Source of the DNA: Clostridiaceae bacterium
GTDB taxonomy: Bacteria > Bacillota > Clostridia > Lachnospirales > Lachnospiraceae
DNA length: 64,000 nucleotides
Assembly: GCA_902362725.1 (NCBI GenBank)
Contig: CABIXM010000006.1
Location: 128,836 to 192,835 of the forward strand
Reading direction: 5' to 3'
The notes under the pieces are model-generated. The model ran no database searches. It saw nothing but the letters and a program-made list of their open reading frames with translations, and was not told the DNA's origin. Position numbers and translations under genes: made by a program. Numbering within the stretch: position 1 is the first letter of the stretch; each line of letters opens with the position of its first letter. Positions 16,039 through 23,562 of this stretch are shown here, one piece after another.

Positions 16039-16514
16039 TACTGTTCCCCGTTATCGTCCTCTGGGTCTGCCTCTGTCTCTGCTTCCGTCCCGGTTTCTTC
16101 TTTTCCGTTTTCAAACTCCGGCCGGATCTTCCGTTTCATCTGCGTCGCGACAAAATAGATCAGCACCGGGATCAGGAAATCATTTCCCGCCTCGGAATTC
16201 ATCCCGGAGATCCAGTAAAACAGCGCTCCCGCACCGATCACGTCCGCCGCCAGGATCTTCAGGTACGCCGATTTCCGATCCGGGGTCAGATCCTGCAGAA
16301 GCCCCGTCTTCCAGGGTTCCACCACGTCGGAGAAAACCAGATAAACCGTCACGAACAGTATCAGAAGGATCTCGAACAGAATCATGTTAATGTCCTTCGT
16401 GATCAGGCCATAGACCGCATAGCCGATGACGATCAAGGTCATGGCCAGGAGTACCCGCATGGTCAGCTTCTGCGCTGCTTTTTTCTTTTTTTCCATCGCT
16501 TCTTTGTTTTCCAT
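16038..16514 (-). CDS. Hypothetical four-TM membrane protein
   Basis: 158 residues. A charged Lys-rich start is followed by hydrophobic segments near 20-38, 43-62, 86-103 and 110-127, and a very acidic tail (last 25 residues mostly Glu, Asp, Thr and Gly). It resembles the DUF6773-type small membrane proteins common in Lachnospiraceae; the role is unknown. ATG 16514 has AAAGGAG upstream. It is transcribed alone from a promoter that shares its -35 box with the divergent DUF4250 gene. Confidence 0.75.
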   Translation of the reverse strand: MENKEAMEKKKKAAQKLTMRVLLAMTLIVIGYAVYGLITKDINMILFEILLILFVTVYLVFSDVVEPWKTGLLQDLTPDRKSAYLKILAADVIGAGALFYWISGMNSEAGNDFLIPVLIYFVATQMKRKIRPEFENGKEETGTEAETEADPEDDNGEQ

Positions 16515-16549
16515 ATTTTTCCTTCTCCTTTGTAAACTCTCTGTCTCCT

Positions 16550-16601
16550 AGTGTACCAGAAAAAAATACACCTTGCAAGTTTCCACAGGATGTCTTACAG
16601 T
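16550..16601. promoter_or_regulatory. Divergent promoters sharing one palindromic -35 box
   Basis: TTGCAA at 16573-16578 reads the same on both strands. Leftward: 17-bp spacer to TACACT (complement of 16550-16555), for the four-TM gene. Rightward: 17-bp spacer to TACAGT (16596-16601), for DUF4250. Confidence 0.55.
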
Positions 16602-16637
16602 TACCATATATTTTACTATGACAGGAGGTAATGTCCC

Positions 16638-16811
16638 ATGGCACCCAAAGACCCTGCGATGCTCTTAAGCTGGATCAATACGCAGCTCCGTGACTTCTAT
16701 CCGTCCCTGGACGAGCTCTGTGGCGCAGAGAACCTGGAGCGGAAAGCTGTCGAAGCATCCCTCTCTTCCATTGACTACGCTTACGACCCCGGCACCAATC
16801 AATTCATCTGA
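16638..16811 (+). CDS. DUF4250 family protein
   Basis: 57 residues starting MAPKDPAMLLSWIN. An AGGAGG site lies 9 bases before the ATG. The pattern PKDPA-LLSxxNxxLRDFYPSLDELC near the start and a YDPGTNQFI end match the DUF4250 family of short Clostridia proteins as I recall it. Its predicted helices and lack of TM or signal suggest a small cytoplasmic protein. No function is known. It stands alone, with a strong terminator after it. Confidence 0.85.
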   Translation: MAPKDPAMLLSWINTQLRDFYPSLDELCGAENLERKAVEASLSSIDYAYDPGTNQFI

Positions 16812-16817
16812 ATGAAA

Positions 16818-16849
16818 CAGGGCCCGCTGTTCTCGGACAGCGGGCCCTG
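16818..16849. terminator. Strong bidirectional terminator
   Basis: A 13-bp perfect stem (CAGGGCCCGCTGT / ACAGCGGGCCCTG) with a TCTCGG loop lies between the convergent DUF4250 and nagB genes. The T-tract is modest in both directions, but the stem is very stable. Confidence 0.8.
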
Positions 16850-16866
16850 CTTCATTCTGTTATTTT

Positions 16867-17598
16867 CTATTTCTGTACCTTGGACATAGCTGCTTCATCG
16901 CAAATCACGGTTACGTTCGGATGGAACTGGATGATGGAAGCCGGAACCTCCGGGGTTACCTCGCCGTAGAAGGCCTTTGCCACGATATCAGCCTTATCTG
17001 CGCCCGTCACAACCATCAGGATCTTCTTCGCGGACATAATGGTTCCGATGCCCATGGTGTATGCCTGACGCGGTACGTCGTCGATGGACTCGAAGAAACG
17101 CTTGTTGGCCTCGATGGTCATCTCTGTCAGGTCTACGCAATGTGTCGCTTTATCGAAGAAGCTGTTCGGCTCGTTGAATCCGATGTGTCCGTCATGACCG
17201 ATACCCAGAAGCTGAATATCAATGCCGCCGAGCTCCTTGATCAGTGCCTCGTAACGCTTGCTCTCCTTCTCCGGATCCGGCTCGGTTCCGTCCGGTACGT
17301 TGGTGCGGCTCGGGTCGATGTTGATTCTGCTGAACAGATGCTTGTTCATGAAGTAGTAGTAGCTCTGGTCATTGTCATGATCCAGTCCTCTGTACTCGTC
17401 AAGGTTTACCGTAGCAGCCTTGGAGAAGTCTACCTCTCCGTTCTTGCACCACTCAGCCAGGCAGTCATAGATGCCGATGGGGGTGGAGCCGGTCGCCAGA
17501 CCAAGAACGCTATCCGGCTTCTCGATCACCTGCGCTGCCAGAATGTGCGCTGCCATCTTGCTCAGTTCTTCATAGTTCTTTACGGTAATGATATTCAT
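16867..17598 (-). CDS. nagB: Glucosamine-6-phosphate deaminase
   Basis: 243 residues, the full NagB length. It converts glucosamine-6-phosphate to fructose-6-phosphate and ammonia, linking amino-sugar use to glycolysis. Motifs: LGLATGSTPIGIYDCL (phosphate loop), VNLDEYRGL (catalytic Asp), LLGIGHDGHIGFNEP (catalytic Asp/His) and VTGADKADIVAKAF. The start has an AGGAGG site. It has no nagA next to it; its own sigma-A promoter drives it. The allosteric arm regions look ordinary, and nothing suggests loss of function. Confidence 0.96.
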   Translation of the reverse strand: MNIITVKNYEELSKMAAHILAAQVIEKPDSVLGLATGSTPIGIYDCLAEWCKNGEVDFSKAATVNLDEYRGLDHDNDQSYYYFMNKHLFSRINIDPSRTNVPDGTEPDPEKESKRYEALIKELGGIDIQLLGIGHDGHIGFNEPNSFFDKATHCVDLTEMTIEANKRFFESIDDVPRQAYTMGIGTIMSAKKILMVVTGADKADIVAKAFYGEVTPEVPASIIQFHPNVTVICDEAAMSKVQK

Positions 17599-17676
17599 AG
17601 TAATTCCCTCCTGAAATCAATATTTCACATAGGTTTGATACCGTGGTCTCCCTTGCACGATATCATCGATATTTTT

Positions 17677-17705
17677 ATCTTAGCAATGGGAAAAGCCTGT
17701 GTCAA
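17677..17705 (-). promoter_or_regulatory. nagB promoter
   Basis: Minus-strand consensus TTGACA (complement of 17700-17705), 17-bp spacer, TAAGAT (complement of 17677-17682), with a leader of about 70 bases. Apart from this promoter and the rpoZ terminator, the 17599-17942 gap shows nothing else. Confidence 0.75.
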
Positions 17706-17874
17706 CGGCATTACCGATTTGTACAACTTATTTGTGTTTTTGTGACACTTTTTCCAAAATCTACACAATCCCACTTATGTCAGACAACTTTCCACATTTT
17801 CTGCGGAGGGTTTTTTGCTCTATAGGAAGCATAACTTTCACGCTTTCATGTAACATGGTATTTCCTACAGAGGA

Positions 17875-17916
17875 AGAAAAATACGGGCGGCAGGTTTCTC
17901 GCCTGTCCGCCCGTAT
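17875..17916 (-). terminator. Terminator of the yicC-gmk-rpoZ operon
   Basis: A 10-bp perfect outer stem ATACGGGCGG (17881-17890) / CCGCCCGTAT (17907-17916) plus an inner CAGG/CCTG pair. On the minus strand it runs into TTTTTCTTCC. Confidence 0.88.
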
Positions 17917-17942
17917 GAAAAATCGCTGTGTCTTTTTCCGGC

Positions 17943-18308
17943 TTACTCTTCGCCGTCTGCAGCAGCCTCTTTTTCTGCTTCCTCTTCTGCCTCTGCCGCG
18001 CGCTCCGCAGCCATTTCCTCATTGTAATGATCTGCGTGAAGCACTGCGCGCTCCGCGTCCATCTCATCTGAGGAGTCATCATCCTCCGGCATGATCTTGA
18101 TCAGGCCCTGTTCCAGTTCCTGGATAGCAATGGACAGCGGCTTCTTGCCCTTGCCGTTTACGAACGGCTCCTCGCCGCCGATGATCTGACGGGCACGCTT
18201 AGAGGTAGCCAGCACGATGGAATAACGGCTGTTCACGACCGGAGTTTCGCCCTCCTCTACCTCGCTGTTGACGACCTTCATTAAATCGGAATATGACGGA
18301 TGTAACAT
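17943..18308 (-). CDS. rpoZ: RNA polymerase omega subunit with acidic tail
   Basis: 121 residues. The N-terminal 70 residues match omega (MLHPSYSDLM, NSRYSIVLATSKRARQII, KPLSIAIQELEQGLIKI), which helps assemble and stabilise RNA polymerase by clamping the beta-prime C-terminus. The last 45 residues are a Glu/Ala/Asp-rich tail, longer than in short Bacillus omegas; such tails occur in Lachnospiraceae. It follows gmk closely in the same operon, the usual gmk-rpoZ pairing. Confidence 0.92.
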   Translation of the reverse strand: MLHPSYSDLMKVVNSEVEEGETPVVNSRYSIVLATSKRARQIIGGEEPFVNGKGKKPLSIAIQELEQGLIKIMPEDDDSSDEMDAERAVLHADHYNEEMAAERAAEAEEEAEKEAAADGEE

Positions 18309-18317
18309 GTTTTCACC

Positions 18318-18947
18318 TTAACCTTTCTGAAATTTGCTGATATCTTTTTTGATCGTGTTAATAAGCTCCAGATTGCGGGAGACACGGCTGTGTTCGCCCT
18401 GGATAATCTGATGCACCTGTGTAACACAGGTATCTAAATCATCATTGATGATGAAATAATCATAATTCTCGATGCCCGCGGCCTCCTCGGAAGCACGGGA
18501 AAGACGCTTTTCTACCACGTCCAGGCTTTCCGTTCCCCGGCCTATCAGGCGGTTCTTCAGGGTCTCCGCGTCCGGTGTGGATACAAATAATAATAAGGTA
18601 TCCGGGAACCGCTTTTTAATCTGCAAAGCGCCCTGAATCTCGATTTCCAGAATCACATCCCTGCCCAGGGCCAGCTGTTCTTCCACATAAGCCCGGGGGG
18701 TTCCGTAATAATTGCCCACATAGCAGGCGTGCTCAATGAGCGCGTCGTCGGCTATCATCTGTTCGAATTCTTCTTTGGTGCGGAAAAAATACTCTCTTCC
18801 ATCCAACTCGCCCTCTCTTGGGCTGCGAGTGGTCGCTGAGATGGAAAGGGCGTAATTATCATAACGTCCCACCAGTTCCTTCATCAGCGTTCCTTTTCCT
18901 GCTCCGGAGAAGCCGGACACAACCAGTAAAATTCCTTTTCTGTCCAT
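18318..18947 (-). CDS. gmk: Guanylate kinase
   Basis: 209 residues from ATG 18947, chosen because AGGGAG stands 6 bases upstream and inside the longer frame that starts at a TTG. It makes GDP from GMP and ATP. The P-loop is GFSGAGKGT, with Phe where most enzymes have Pro. The GMP-binding region ISATTRSPREGELDGREYFF and the RxxxR lid region (KRLSRASEEA) are complete. It lies between yicC (12 bases upstream of this start, with overlap of the longer frame) and rpoZ. Confidence 0.95.
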   Translation of the reverse strand: MDRKGILLVVSGFSGAGKGTLMKELVGRYDNYALSISATTRSPREGELDGREYFFRTKEEFEQMIADDALIEHACYVGNYYGTPRAYVEEQLALGRDVILEIEIQGALQIKKRFPDTLLLFVSTPDAETLKNRLIGRGTESLDVVEKRLSRASEEAAGIENYDYFIINDDLDTCVTQVHQIIQGEHSRVSRNLELINTIKKDISKFQKG

Positions 18948-18957
18948 CTTATTCTCC

Positions 18958-19836
18958 CTACTCAATATTCTGAATCTGTTCCCGGACTTTTTCGATGCCG
19001 GTCTTCAGTTCAATGGCGTGATTGGAAATCTCCAGGTCGTTGGCTTTGGAAAGGATTGTGTTGGCCTCCCGGTTCATCTCCTGGGCGATGAAGTCAAGCT
19101 TGCGGCCCACGCTCTCTTTCTCTTCCAGTGTGGCTCTCGTATGCTCGATGTGGCTGCGGAGTCTCACGATCTCCTCGTCCACGCAGATCTTATCCGCAAA
19201 AATGGTGACCTCGGAAGCGATGCGGCTCTCCTCGATCTGGGTGTCTGCCAGGAGCTCCTTCACCTTTGCCTCCAGCTTTGCCCGGTACTCGGCCACGATC
19301 TGCGGGGATCGCTCCTCCACATAATCCACATGGATCAGCAGCTCGTCGAGCTTTGCCAAGAGATCCCGCTTCAGGTTCTCGCCCTCGGTCACCCGGGCAG
19401 CCACGAACTGTCCGCAGGCGCCCTTCAGGGCCTCTTCCAGAAGCTTCCAGAGCTCCTCCTCGTCATCCTGTACCTCTTCCATAACCAGAACTTCCGGATA
19501 ACGGGACAGGGCTCCTACCTTCACGTCCTGCTCCAGGCCGAAGTCCTCTGCCATCTGGTTTAAGTATTTCAGATATTCCGCGGCAATCTCTTTATTATAA
19601 TGGAGCGCCATATTGCTCTCCGACAGATCCTCGTAGGTGATGAAGACGTCCACCTTTCCGCGCTGGATGTAGGTCTTCAGGAGGCTTCGGATGGCAGATT
19701 CAAAATAGTTCAGCTTCTTCGGCATCTTGATGGCCACGTCCAGATATCTGTGGTTGACGGACTTCATCTCCACCGTCATTTTCCGTTCCCCTTCGGATAC
19801 CTCGCATCGGCCAAAGCCTGTCATACTCTTTACCAT
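18958..19836 (-). CDS. YicC family endoribonuclease
   Basis: 292 residues from ATG 19836, where the family's MVKSMTGFGR start falls and GGAG lies upstream; the frame extends further 5' but that part lacks family features. YicC proteins fold with an N-terminal YicC-like domain (VEMKSVNHRYLDV) and a C-terminal DUF1732 domain (KLDFIAQEMNREANTILSKA, ELKTGIEKVREQIQNIE). E. coli YicC is a hexameric RNase that cuts structured RNA. In Firmicutes it usually precedes remA or gmk-rpoZ; here it begins a yicC-gmk-rpoZ operon. Confidence 0.93.
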   Translation of the reverse strand: MVKSMTGFGRCEVSEGERKMTVEMKSVNHRYLDVAIKMPKKLNYFESAIRSLLKTYIQRGKVDVFITYEDLSESNMALHYNKEIAAEYLKYLNQMAEDFGLEQDVKVGALSRYPEVLVMEEVQDDEEELWKLLEEALKGACGQFVAARVTEGENLKRDLLAKLDELLIHVDYVEERSPQIVAEYRAKLEAKVKELLADTQIEESRIASEVTIFADKICVDEEIVRLRSHIEHTRATLEEKESVGRKLDFIAQEMNREANTILSKANDLEISNHAIELKTGIEKVREQIQNIE

Positions 19837-19899
19837 GGTTGTTTTCTCCGCTCTGCAGTGTCTTTTCTTCCGAGTCTTTGCACTGCTCATTTGGATTTC

Positions 19900-19935
19900 A
19901 TTGTAGTTGAATTTTTTCAACATGTCAAGTATACT
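19900..19935. promoter_or_regulatory. Interlocked divergent promoters (yicC operon and rqcH)
   Basis: Leftward: TTGACA (complement of 19923-19928), 17-bp spacer, TACAAT (complement of 19900-19905). Rightward: TTGAAT (19907-19912), 17-bp spacer, TATACT (19930-19935). The two fill the same 36 bp. A palindrome GTTGAATTTTTTCAAC (19905/6-19921) lies inside both. Confidence 0.6.
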
Positions 19936-19971
19936 AATGGAAAAAGCTAGTTTAAGGAGGCCGTTTTCACC

Positions 19972-21753
19972 ATGGCATTTGACGGAATTACTGTATCCTG
20001 TCTTCGAAAGGAGCTGTCGGATAAACTGACCGGGGGACGCATCACCAAGATCGTCCAGTCCGAGGCCGACGAGCTTCTGCTTACCATAAAAAATAACGCG
20101 AATCAGTACCGGCTACTACTCTCCGCTTCGGCCAGTCTGCCGCTGGTCTACCTGACGGACAGAAATAAGCCCGCGCCCATGACCGCGCCGGGCTTCTGTA
20201 TGCTGCTTCGCAAGCACCTGGGCGGCGGGCGCATCGTGGCTGTGACCCAGCCTTCCCTGGAGCGCATTCTCCATTTCCATATCGAGCATCTGGATGAAAT
20301 GGGCGATCTCTGCCGCAAGACCCTCATCGTGGAGCTGATGGGCAAGCACAGCAACCTGATTTTCTGCAGGGAGGACGGCATGATCCTGGACAGCATCAAG
20401 CATGTGTCCCTGGCGGTCAGCTCCGTCCGTGAGGTGCTGCCGGGCCGGACTTACTTCATTCCCCATACCCAGGACAAGCTGGATCCACTGACTGCCAATC
20501 CCGTGGAAATGGTTTCAGCTATCTGTCAAAAGCCGATGCCCCTCTCCAAGGCCATCTACACCACATTGACAGGCTTTTCCCCGGTCATGGCTGAGGAACT
20601 CTGCCACCGGGCTTCTGTGGAATCTGCGCGGCCTGCGGGGGCTTTAGAGGCTCCGGAGCGGGAGATGCTGGCGCATCAGCTGTTGCGGCTTATGGAGACG
20701 GTTCAGGCTGGTGATTTTAAGCCTCATATTTATTATAAAAATGCAGACTCCACCGCCGATACCGTATTCCCACAGCCCGGGCAGAATCTGGATCCGGCAG
20801 AGTTCTCCGCAGTTCCGCTGACCATGTACGGGGATCTGACCGACCAGGCTTTCGACTCCATTTCCGCCCTGCTGGAAAGCTACTATGCTTCAAAGAATAC
20901 CCTGACCCGCATCCGCCAGAAGTCCTCGGATCTCCGGCGCATCGTGCAGACGGCCCTGGAGCGAAGCCGTAAGAAATACGATCTGCAGAGCCGACAGCTG
21001 GCCGATACAGAAAAGCGGGAGAAGTATCAGATCTGGGGAGAACTGATTCACACCTACGGTTATGGCGTACCGGAAGGCGCAAAGTCCATGCAGGCTCTGA
21101 ATTATTACACCAATGAAGAGGTTACGATTCCTCTCGATCCGACCCTCTCTGCTCAGGAGAACGCGAAAAAATATTTTGACAAATATGGCAAGCTCAAGCG
21201 GACCTTCGAGGCTGTAACCACCCTGCTGACTGAAACCAGGGCTGAAGTCGAACATCTGGAATCCGTGCAGACGGCCCTGGATATGGCTCTCTCCGAGGAG
21301 GATCTGGTGCAGATCAAGGAGGAGCTGGTGGAATCCGGCTATATCCGCCGGAAGGGTGGTGGCAAAAAGGTGAAGATCACTTCCAAACCCTATCACTATC
21401 TCTCCAGCGACGGCTTTGATATCTATGTGGGAAAAAATAATTATCAGAACGACGAGCTGACCTTCCAGTTTGCCACCGGAAATGACTGGTGGTTCCACGC
21501 CAAGGGCGCGCCCGGCTCCCATGTCATCGTGAAGACGAATGGGCAGGAGCTTCCGGACCGCACCTTTGAGGAAGCCGGAAAGCTGGCTGCTTACTACTCC
21601 AAAAACCGGGGCGGCGACAAGGTAGAGATCGACTATGTCCAGAAGAAGCAGGTGAAGAAACCCGGTGGCGCGAAACCCGGTTTCGTGGTGTATTATACCA
21701 ATTATTCCCTGATGATCGATTCGGATATCTCCGGCATCCGGCAGGTGGATTAG
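19972..21753 (+). CDS. rqcH: Rqc2/RqcH homologue (NFACT family, formerly FbpA)
   Basis: 593 residues. RqcH binds stalled 50S-peptidyl-tRNA complexes and adds C-terminal alanine tails that mark the broken protein for decay. The NFACT-N domain (1-170) carries ITKIVQSEADELLL and LERILHFHIEHLDEMGD; the ER pair at residues 93-94 stands where RqcH has its catalytic DR pair. A long coiled-coil arm with helix-hairpin-helix spans about 270-450. The NFACT-R domain is at 460-560 (IYVGKNNYQNDELTF, DWWFHAKGAPGSHVI). AAGGAGG is 11 bases before the ATG. The older 'fibronectin-binding' name is misleading. Confidence 0.92.
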   Translation: MAFDGITVSCLRKELSDKLTGGRITKIVQSEADELLLTIKNNANQYRLLLSASASLPLVYLTDRNKPAPMTAPGFCMLLRKHLGGGRIVAVTQPSLERILHFHIEHLDEMGDLCRKTLIVELMGKHSNLIFCREDGMILDSIKHVSLAVSSVREVLPGRTYFIPHTQDKLDPLTANPVEMVSAICQKPMPLSKAIYTTLTGFSPVMAEELCHRASVESARPAGALEAPEREMLAHQLLRLMETVQAGDFKPHIYYKNADSTADTVFPQPGQNLDPAEFSAVPLTMYGDLTDQAFDSISALLESYYASKNTLTRIRQKSSDLRRIVQTALERSRKKYDLQSRQLADTEKREKYQIWGELIHTYGYGVPEGAKSMQALNYYTNEEVTIPLDPTLSAQENAKKYFDKYGKLKRTFEAVTTLLTETRAEVEHLESVQTALDMALSEEDLVQIKEELVESGYIRRKGGGKKVKITSKPYHYLSSDGFDIYVGKNNYQNDELTFQFATGNDWWFHAKGAPGSHVIVKTNGQELPDRTFEEAGKLAAYYSKNRGGDKVEIDYVQKKQVKKPGGAKPGFVVYYTNYSLMIDSDISGIRQVD

Positions 21754-21772
21754 GTTTTCGGAGGGCTGAGTC

Positions 21773-21813
21773 AAAAAAGTCCGGCAGATGGTGACATCTG
21801 CCGGACTTTTTTT
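21773..21813. terminator. Bidirectional terminator between rqcH and the PLC-like gene
   Basis: A long stem AAAAAAGTCCGGCAGATG / CATCTGCCGGACTTTTTT around a short GTGA loop; runs of A and T on both flanks make it work in either direction. Confidence 0.92.
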
Positions 21814-21836
21814 GTTTTCTCATTTTTCGCCTGCTC

Positions 21837-22433
21837 TTACGCGGGACACAGCCGTCTCTCGACTTCCTTTCCTGCTGCGATACTGACCAGATTCAGAATA
21901 GCCTGTACCACCTGGTGACATACGCGCACAATGTACTCGCAGTCCTCCTTCACCCCATGCTCAATCTTCAAATAATCCTCATGGGCTTTTTTGATAAAGG
22001 TACAAACTGCCTCTGCCGTCTCAAACTTTTTTGTATCGATGCGGACCCGGAAGGCTTCCCCGCTCTTCACATATTCCCGAAGCCGGAACTTCAGTTCTTT
22101 CTCATAGATACAGTGATCTTTCAGATTGCCATCATAAATCTTATTATGTGGAAATGTGAAATAATCCGCAATATAATGAATGATTTCACCGAGACGCCGC
22201 ATATAGGCGCGTCCGTTGTCCAGCATCAGATCTGAATCCTGTGACAGATTACAAATGCGCTCCCGAACCATGTCGAAGGTTCCTACGAATTCATGGCGCT
22301 GGGTCAGAAAGGACGGTTTACAGTCCGGGAGTATGCTTCCCAGATAGAACGCCTTCCGATGATGGTTCATGGTCGGAAAGTCCATGTCCTGCGCGATGTA
22401 TCTGGCCAGTGAAATATGTGATTTTTTTCTCAT
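21837..22433 (-). CDS. Zinc-dependent phospholipase C-like protein
   Basis: 198 residues of the Zn_dep_PLPC family. Family patterns: HISLARYIAQDM near the N-terminus, KAFYLGSILPDCKPSF (Asp and surroundings), GEIIHYIADYFTFPHN (His and Asp ligands). The predicted metal ligands are present, so a phosphohydrolase-like active site is plausible, but the substrate of these short, signal-less Clostridia members is unknown, and a toxin role is not implied. ATG 22433 has GGAGG. Its own promoter lies upstream. Confidence 0.83.
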   Translation of the reverse strand: MRKKSHISLARYIAQDMDFPTMNHHRKAFYLGSILPDCKPSFLTQRHEFVGTFDMVRERICNLSQDSDLMLDNGRAYMRRLGEIIHYIADYFTFPHNKIYDGNLKDHCIYEKELKFRLREYVKSGEAFRVRIDTKKFETAEAVCTFIKKAHEDYLKIEHGVKEDCEYIVRVCHQVVQAILNLVSIAAGKEVERRLCPA

Positions 22434-22501
22434 TTATTACCTCCATCCCCACGGTAAAATCCCGTTTACATAATATTCCCCTCATAAATGCTACCTGCTT
22501 T

Positions 22502-22530
22502 ATCATACTCCCATTTTTTCTGATTGTCCA
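22502..22530 (-). promoter_or_regulatory. Promoter of the PLC-like gene
   Basis: Minus-strand TGGACA (complement of 22525-22530), 17-bp spacer, TATGAT (complement of 22502-22507). Confidence 0.6.
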
Positions 22531-22707
22531 TTCCTGACTTTTACAAGATTCCACATTTTTTACCCCCTCTTTTTGACTATTTTTGCTGTACTTTCCTTTT
22601 TTCCCTTTGCAAATGATGAACTTTTTATAAATTTCAGTGATTTCCTTGATTCACCGGAGGAAATTCAGTACACTTAAATGAATGACACAGGATGGGATGG
22701 GATATTT

Positions 22708-23286
22708 ATGAAACATGAGATACAGAGTCTGGCTACAAAGCAGGCGTTGGCGGATTCCTTAAAGCAGCTTCTGGCGAAAAAATCATTTTCAAAGATTACG
22801 GTGACGGAGATTGTGGAGAACTGCGGGTTTAACCGCAAGACTTTTTATTATCACTTTGAGGATATCTATTCGCTGCTGCGCTGGATGCTGGAACAGGATC
22901 TGCTGTCGGTGGTGGACAGCAATGAGCTGACGTCGGATCCGGAGAAAGTGATCCGGTTTGCCCTGCATTATATTAAACAGAACCGGCAGCTTCTGACCTG
23001 TGTCATCAATGAACTGGGGCATGATGAGCTCCGGAATTTTCTCTATGATGATTTTTCCGCACCTATCCGGCTGGTAATTCAGAAAGCCGAAACCGAGACC
23101 GGACGAACGCTTGACGACGCTTACCGGGAGCATCTGACTTCCTTTTATACCAGCGGTATGACGGGGATGATTGTACGGGTGCTGCTTCGGAAGATTCCTT
23201 CGGAGGAGGAGTTTATCGAGGATATGATTACGACGTTTCATGTGTCGCTGGCGGCGCTGGTGCAGGCGCGGGGACGCAGGATATAA
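22708..23286 (+). CDS. TetR-family transcriptional regulator
   Basis: 192 residues from ATG 22708 (GGGA 5 bases upstream); a start at 22678 would add 10 residues but has no good site. The N-terminal helix-turn-helix is clear: LADSLKQLLAKKSFSKITVTEIVENCGFNRKTFYYHFEDIYSLLRWM split over two helices near residues 15-60. The C-terminal domain (70-190) has the SFYTSGMTGMIVRVLLRKIPSEEE pattern seen in DhaS/TetR_C_33-like members. It stands alone, with no obvious target nearby; the ligand is unknown. Confidence 0.85.
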   Translation: MKHEIQSLATKQALADSLKQLLAKKSFSKITVTEIVENCGFNRKTFYYHFEDIYSLLRWMLEQDLLSVVDSNELTSDPEKVIRFALHYIKQNRQLLTCVINELGHDELRNFLYDDFSAPIRLVIQKAETETGRTLDDAYREHLTSFYTSGMTGMIVRVLLRKIPSEEEFIEDMITTFHVSLAALVQARGRRI

Positions 23287-23301
23287 AATATAGTAACGGA
23301 C

Positions 23302-23492
23302 GGAAAGAGAGAATGCCTCCCTCGCTCTGAGACGCATTGATTTCCCTGATTAGGTTCGCACGGCTTATTCGCCCCCGACCGCCAAACTCGGCCTTCGGCC
23401 TCAGACAGTGGCTCCTTCGGGGGCTGCCTAGCGCAAACGAATCCTCGGGAAATCAAGCTAACCTCAGATCAAGGGAGGCATTCTCTCTTTCC
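23302..23492. repeat. Structured inverted-repeat element A
   Basis: Perfect 21-bp inverted arms at 23302-23322 and 23472-23492 close a folded stretch of about 190 bases. Nested pairs follow: CTGAG/CTCAG (23327-23331, 23463-23467), TTGATTTCCC/GGGAAATCAA (23337-23346, 23447-23456), GCCCCCGA/TCGGGGGC (23371-23378, 23417-23424) and GGCC-TTC-GGCC (23390-23400). It shares ACGCATTG-(A/T)-TTTCCC with element B at 34701-34763. It lies between convergent genes (tetR-type and polC). A small mobile element or structured RNA/terminator is possible. No protein is coded here. Confidence 0.75.
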
Positions 23493-23499
23493 TGACTTT

Positions 23500-23529
23500 G
23501 CAGGATGGGTATTTTATCCTGCGTTTTAT
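23500..23529 (+). terminator. Terminator after element A
   Basis: GCAGGAT (23500-23506) / ATCCTGC (23516-23522) hairpin followed by GTTTTATT on the plus strand, so it would stop rightward transcripts from the TetR gene before polC. Confidence 0.65.
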
Positions 23530-23562
23530 TATATCGGTTGTCTAAGACGGTACGTTTTTACA

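Noticed and set aside
21837..22433. Secreted phospholipase toxin
   Set aside because: The protein has the zinc PLC-like fold signature but no signal peptide and no membrane-binding domain, so calling it a toxin is not justified.
23238..23456. A short minus-strand frame in the structured element
   Set aside because: It only spans the inverted repeat and has no ribosome site; the region is explained by the fold.
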